Below, piece after piece: positions 6,213-6,893 of a stretch of 6,893 bases of DNA. Each line of letters starts with the position of its first letter. The first letter of the stretch is position 1. A program made the position numbers and the translations under genes. The DNA is from DASTQL01 sp035462845 (GTDB lineage: Bacteria; Actinomycetota; Actinomycetes; Jiangellales; Jiangellaceae), in NCBI GenBank assembly GCA_035462845.1, contig DATHTV010000149.1, positions 1 through 6,893 of the forward strand, written 5' to 3'. The notes under the pieces are model-generated. The model searched no databases. It had not been told where the DNA came from and saw only the letters and a list, made by a program, of their open reading frames with translations.

Positions 6213-6893
6213 TCAGGCGGCACGCTGCAGCGCCGCCGGTTCGACGGCCCGTACCACCGACGGCGCGACGGTCCCGACACCCGCGGTGCGTCGACCCCGG
6301 ACGGTTGCGCTCAGCGCGGTCAGGACTCCGACCGCGTTGCGGCGGGACGGCATGAAGCGCAGGAAGAAGCCGAGCCGGAGCAGCCACGCCGTCCAGCCGG
6401 ACAGCGGCACGCCGTAGAGGACGGCGACCGATCGGCCGACGCCGAAGGCCGCCGCCTGACCGAGACCGAGGTAGCGGAACGGCCGGGTGCGCCGTCCGCG
6501 CAACGACCGCGCCACGTTGCGGCCGGCATGGGCACCGGCCTTCATGGCCCACAGCGCATTGGCAGGCACCGGTTCCCCGGTCCGCGGGTGCCCGACCCGC
6601 GCGGCGTCCCCGGCGGCCCAGACGCCGTCCGCCACGCGAAGGTCCGGCGACGCCACGAGCCGGCCACGCCCGTCCCTCGGCAGCGAGTCCAGGCCGGCGA
6701 CCACCACGGGTCGCTGCCCGGTCGCCGCCAGGACCGTCGCGGCGGGCAGCCACGTGCCGTCGGAGAGCATCGCCCCGTCGCGGGTCACGCCGGACAACCG
6801 GACGCCGGTCCGCACCTCGACCCCCAGCCGGGCGAGCTCGCCCTCGCAGCGGTCGGCGAGGCCCGGGTGCCGGGCCCGCAGGACAGGCACGAC
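6213..6893 (-). CDS. NDH-2-like NAD(P)/FAD-dependent oxidoreductase, 5'-partial (C-terminal ~226 residues)
   Basis: The reading frame runs off the right edge of the window, so the N-terminal FAD-binding Rossmann motif and much of the NAD-binding domain are not visible. The visible part starts inside the second nucleotide-binding domain (ELARLGVEVRTGVRLSGV, then a VLAATGQRP strand). It has the second FAD-contact motif GVWAAGDAAR at visible residues ~90-99, which matches the usual 'vyAaGD' of type II NADH dehydrogenases and related disulfide-reductase-fold flavoproteins. The tail (LGLGQAAAFGVGRSVA, then SGWTAWLLRLGFFLRFMPSRR) resembles the C-terminal membrane-associating part of NDH-2-like proteins, which pass electrons from NADH to quinone without pumping protons. 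The Gln-rich AQxAxQQ quinone-site motif of classical NDH-2 is not evident; the corresponding stretch appears to read ANALWAMKAGAHAGRNV. It may therefore belong to a divergent actinobacterial subgroup with another acceptor. I give no gene symbol for this reason. Confidence 0.8.
   Translation of the reverse strand, partial: VVPVLRARHPGLADRCEGELARLGVEVRTGVRLSGVTRDGAMLSDGTWLPAATVLAATGQRPVVVAGLDSLPRDGRGRLVASPDLRVADGVWAAGDAARVGHPRTGEPVPANALWAMKAGAHAGRNVARSLRGRRTRPFRYLGLGQAAAFGVGRSVAVLYGVPLSGWTAWLLRLGFFLRFMPSRRNAVGVLTALSATVRGRRTAGVGTVAPSVVRAVEPAALQRAA

Overview
The window is very GC-rich (G/C dominates third codon positions, GTG starts are used, and long antisense open frames shadow every gene). Together with the protein families seen, this points to a high-GC actinobacterium. 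The style of the repeats and of the actinobacterial esterase, DUF2207 and NDH-2-like proteins would fit Geodermatophilaceae or a relative, but that placement is an inference from memory, not a measured match.

Layout. (1) Positions 2-1651, plus strand: the 3' part of a gene whose product is an esterase/lipase-like alpha/beta hydrolase. Its first ~47 visible residues look like the start of an unrelated family (DUF5655-type). (2) Positions 1653-1852: a hairpin directly after the stop, then a short spacer ending in a strong ribosome binding site. (3) Positions 1853-2350, plus: a small secreted protein built of ~19-residue beta-helix-like rungs. (4) Positions 2351-2690: a 340-bp gene-free stretch holding a strong GC hairpin (2414-2443), then 3.5 tandem copies of a ~63-bp unit (2463-2684). 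The last copy runs into a leaderless-type promoter. (5) Positions 2691-4508, plus: a DUF2207 family membrane protein with a signal peptide, three predicted membrane segments and a poly-glycine tail. (6) Positions 4521-6101, minus: guaA, GMP synthase, complete with all key motifs. It converges on the DUF2207 gene with only 12 bp between the stops and a small hairpin across both. (7) Positions 6213-6893, minus: the C-terminal part of an NDH-2-like FAD-dependent oxidoreductase, cut by the window edge.

The genes do not form an evident pathway. guaA is housekeeping (purine synthesis). The oxidoreductase upstream of it is separated by 111 bp with a hairpin and a new promoter-like -10 box, so guaA is probably transcribed on its own. 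The three plus-strand genes are likewise separated by hairpins. The two points most worth following are the apparent in-frame fusion at the start of the esterase gene and the inverted-site tandem repeat array in front of the DUF2207 gene. I see no tRNA, rRNA, CRISPR array, insertion sequence or phage gene.
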